Below, piece by piece: positions 62,350 to 64,000 of a DNA stretch of 64,000 bases. Both the position numbers and the translations under genes were made by a program. The DNA comes from Methylomonas sp. UP202 (lineage in GTDB: Bacteria; Pseudomonadota; Gammaproteobacteria; Methylococcales; Methylomonadaceae), in NCBI RefSeq assembly GCF_029910655.1, contig NZ_CP123897.1, positions 62,001-126,000 on the forward strand, written 5' to 3'. Numbering within the stretch: the first letter of the stretch is position 1; each line of letters begins with the position of its first letter. The notes under the pieces are model-generated. The model searched no databases. It was given only the letters and a program-made list of their open reading frames with translations, and had not been told where the DNA came from.

Positions 62350-64000
62350 ACGTCTCCGCTTGGTGCATCCGCAATCCGATTCCGGCCCTGATGCTGTTCG
62401 TGCTGCTGGGTTTCGGCGGTTTACAAGGCTTCAAGGCGATGAAAGTCCAGAACTTTCCCGATCTGGACTTGCCGACCGTGACCTTGACCGCCAATCTGCC
62501 CGGCGCGTCGCCGGCCCAATTGGAAACCGACGTGGCCCGCAAGCTGGAAAACTCGCTGGCCACGCTGCAAGGCCTTAAGCACCTCTACACCAAGATCTAC
62601 GACGGCAACGTGGTGATCAACGCCGAATTTCGCCTGGAAAAACCGGTGCAGGAAGCGGTGGACGATGTGCGCTCGGCGGTCTCCAAGGTGCGCGCCGACT
62701 TGCCGGCCGACTTGCGCGAGCCGGTCGTGACCAAATTGGATCTGGCCGGCGCGCCGATACTGGCGCTGACCGTGTCCTCGGACAAACGCGACGACGAAGC
62801 GCTGTCCTGGTTCGTCGAGGATACCGTCGCCAAGCGACTGCTGGCGGTGCGCGGCGTCGGCGCGGTGACCCGAGTCGGCGGCGTCAGCCGCGAAATCGGC
62901 ATCGCGTTGGACCCGGTCAAACTACAGGCGCTGGGCGTCAGCGCCGCCGACATTTCCCGGCAACTGCGCCAGGTGCAGCAGGAAAGCGCCGGCGGCCGCA
63001 CCGATCTTGGCAGCGGCGAGCAGCCCTTGCGCACGCTGGCGAAAGTCGCGTCGGTCGAGGAATTGCGGCCGCTGCAACTGGCCTTGCCCGACGGCCGCCG
63101 CATCCGGCTGGATCAAGTCGCCGACCTGAACGATTCGGTTGCCGAACCGCGCGCGCTGGCCTTGCTGGACGGCCGGCCGGTGGTCGGTTTCGAGGTTACC
63201 CGCAGCCGAGGCGCCAGCGAGGTCGAAGTCGGTGCCGGCGTGCAACGGGCGCTGGCGGACTTGAAACTAAGCTATCCGGACGTGCAATTCACCGAAGCCT
63301 TTAATTTTGTCGAGCCGGTCGCCGAGGAATTTCAAGGCTCGATGACGATGATCTACGAAGGCGCGCTGCTGGCGGTCATCGTGGTCTGGCTGTTTTTGCG
63401 AGACTGGCGCGCCACCTTCGTCTCGGCGGTGGCGTTGCCCTTGTCGGTGATCCCGTCGTTTCTGGGCATGTATTTGCTGGGTTTTTCGTTGAACGTGATT
63501 ACCTTGCTGGCGCTGTCGCTGGTGATCGGCATTCTGGTCGACGACGCGATCGTCGAAGTCGAAAACATCGTCCGTCACCAGCGCATGGGCAAGACGCCCT
63601 ATCAAGCGGCGCTGGAAGCGGCCGACGAAATAGGCCTGGCCGTCGTCGCCACCACGTTCGCGTTGGTGGCGGTGTTTCTGCCCACCGCCTTCATGAGCGG
63701 GGTGCCGGGGCGTTTTTTCAAACAATTCGGCTGGACCGCCGCGCTGGCCATCATCGCCTCGCTGATTGTGGCCCGGATGTTGACGCCGATGATGTCGGCT
63801 TATCTGTTGAAGGATCGCGAACACGTCGCGGCGCCCGAAGGTTGGCTGATGCGGACTTACATGAACATGGCGGCCTGGTGCTTGCGCCACCGCATTGTGA
63901 CGATGGCCGGCGCGCTGGCGTTTTTCATCGGCTCGCTGATGTTGATTCCGCTGTTGCCGACCGGCTTCATCCCGGCCGACGACAATCCGCAAACCCAGGT
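62346..64000 (+). CDS. RND efflux transporter (AcrB/MexB superfamily), 3' truncated by window edge
   Basis: The first ~551 residues are present; the frame is open at the right edge. It begins MNVSAWCIRNPIPALMLFVLL with TM1, then porter domain (VQNFPDLDLPTVTLTANLPGA, VRGVGAVTRVGG), TM2-6 and the paired Asp of TM4 in ALSLVIGILVDDAIVEVENI needed for proton transport. Family members export drugs, solvents or lipids; this branch lacks features that would identify the substrate. Coupled to the adaptor gene by ATGA. Confidence 0.95.
   Translation, partial: MNVSAWCIRNPIPALMLFVLLGFGGLQGFKAMKVQNFPDLDLPTVTLTANLPGASPAQLETDVARKLENSLATLQGLKHLYTKIYDGNVVINAEFRLEKPVQEAVDDVRSAVSKVRADLPADLREPVVTKLDLAGAPILALTVSSDKRDDEALSWFVEDTVAKRLLAVRGVGAVTRVGGVSREIGIALDPVKLQALGVSAADISRQLRQVQQESAGGRTDLGSGEQPLRTLAKVASVEELRPLQLALPDGRRIRLDQVADLNDSVAEPRALALLDGRPVVGFEVTRSRGASEVEVGAGVQRALADLKLSYPDVQFTEAFNFVEPVAEEFQGSMTMIYEGALLAVIVVWLFLRDWRATFVSAVALPLSVIPSFLGMYLLGFSLNVITLLALSLVIGILVDDAIVEVENIVRHQRMGKTPYQAALEAADEIGLAVVATTFALVAVFLPTAFMSGVPGRFFKQFGWTAALAIIASLIVARMLTPMMSAYLLKDREHVAAPEGWLMRTYMNMAAWCLRHRIVTMAGALAFFIGSLMLIPLLPTGFIPADDNPQTQ

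Noticed and set aside
1..64000. tRNA, rRNA, CRISPR arrays, insertion sequences, prophage or attachment sites
   Set aside because: Looked for by eye on both strands; no cloverleaf, direct repeat-spacer series, transposase, integrase or flanking terminal repeats were recognised. Weak or novel forms could be missed without computation.

Overview
The window reads as chromosomal DNA of a moderately GC-rich gammaproteobacterium, most plausibly a methanotroph or methylotroph of the Methylococcales (Methylomonas-like). The class is supported by gene neighbourhoods also found in enteric bacteria (rhlB | trxA rho, nudE near yrfG, an LdtD-type transpeptidase next to MepK, QmcA with its NfeD partner) and by gammaproteobacterial markers such as yggX and pilT/pilU. 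The order is an inference from the overall style, the VPLPG-CTERM surface protein and the giant haemagglutinin locus; no methane-oxidation gene is present, so the genus stays unproven. No rRNA, tRNA, CRISPR array, insertion sequence or prophage was seen.

Layout. 1-3.2 kb: 3' part of a heavy-metal RND pump followed by an orphan BatD-like protein. 3.2-6.0 kb: nudE, an unusual protein that appears to fuse the two type VI sheath subunits (TssB-like and TssC-like), and the nucleotidase yrfG. 6.0-11.0 kb: rhlB, trxA, rho and an ABC exporter whose ATPase motifs are all damaged. 11.2-12.7 kb: molybdopterin genes moaE, moaD and divergent moaC. 13-22 kb: cell-wall enzymes (L,D-transpeptidase, MepK-type endopeptidase, MltF-like and MltB transglycosylases) mixed with a MetF-like reductase and class I fumarase. 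22-25 kb: pilU, pilT and a DksA-like zinc-finger protein. 25-29 kb: a translationally coupled MoxR-DUF58-TgpA transglutaminase operon. 29-34.5 kb: a small membrane protein, QmcA/NfeD pair, a methyltransferase, lpdA and murI.

34.6-56 kb is the accessory centrepiece. A 3443-residue filamentous haemagglutinin-type exoprotein is encoded on the minus strand. Diverging from it is a plus-strand series: VPLPG-CTERM protein, large cysteine-bearing secreted protein, DUF2341-LamG-ExbB fusion, ExbD, TonB, outer-membrane porin, periplasmic coiled-coil protein and an FhaC-type two-partner-secretion transporter. The six genes from ExbB to FhaC are tightly packed. The arrangement suggests a two-partner secretion system with its own dedicated proton-motive TonB-ExbBD motor, a combination for which I know no assigned function.

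56.5-64 kb: a coupled signalling pair (PAS-GGDEF-EAL-REC protein, whose receiver lacks the phosphoacceptor Asp, plus an HDOD protein), an SMR transporter, yggX, and the start of a second RND pump (adaptor plus truncated inner-membrane transporter) running off the right edge. A short tract at 56.48-56.55 kb, CU-rich on one strand and GGA-rich on the other, may encode a small RNA.
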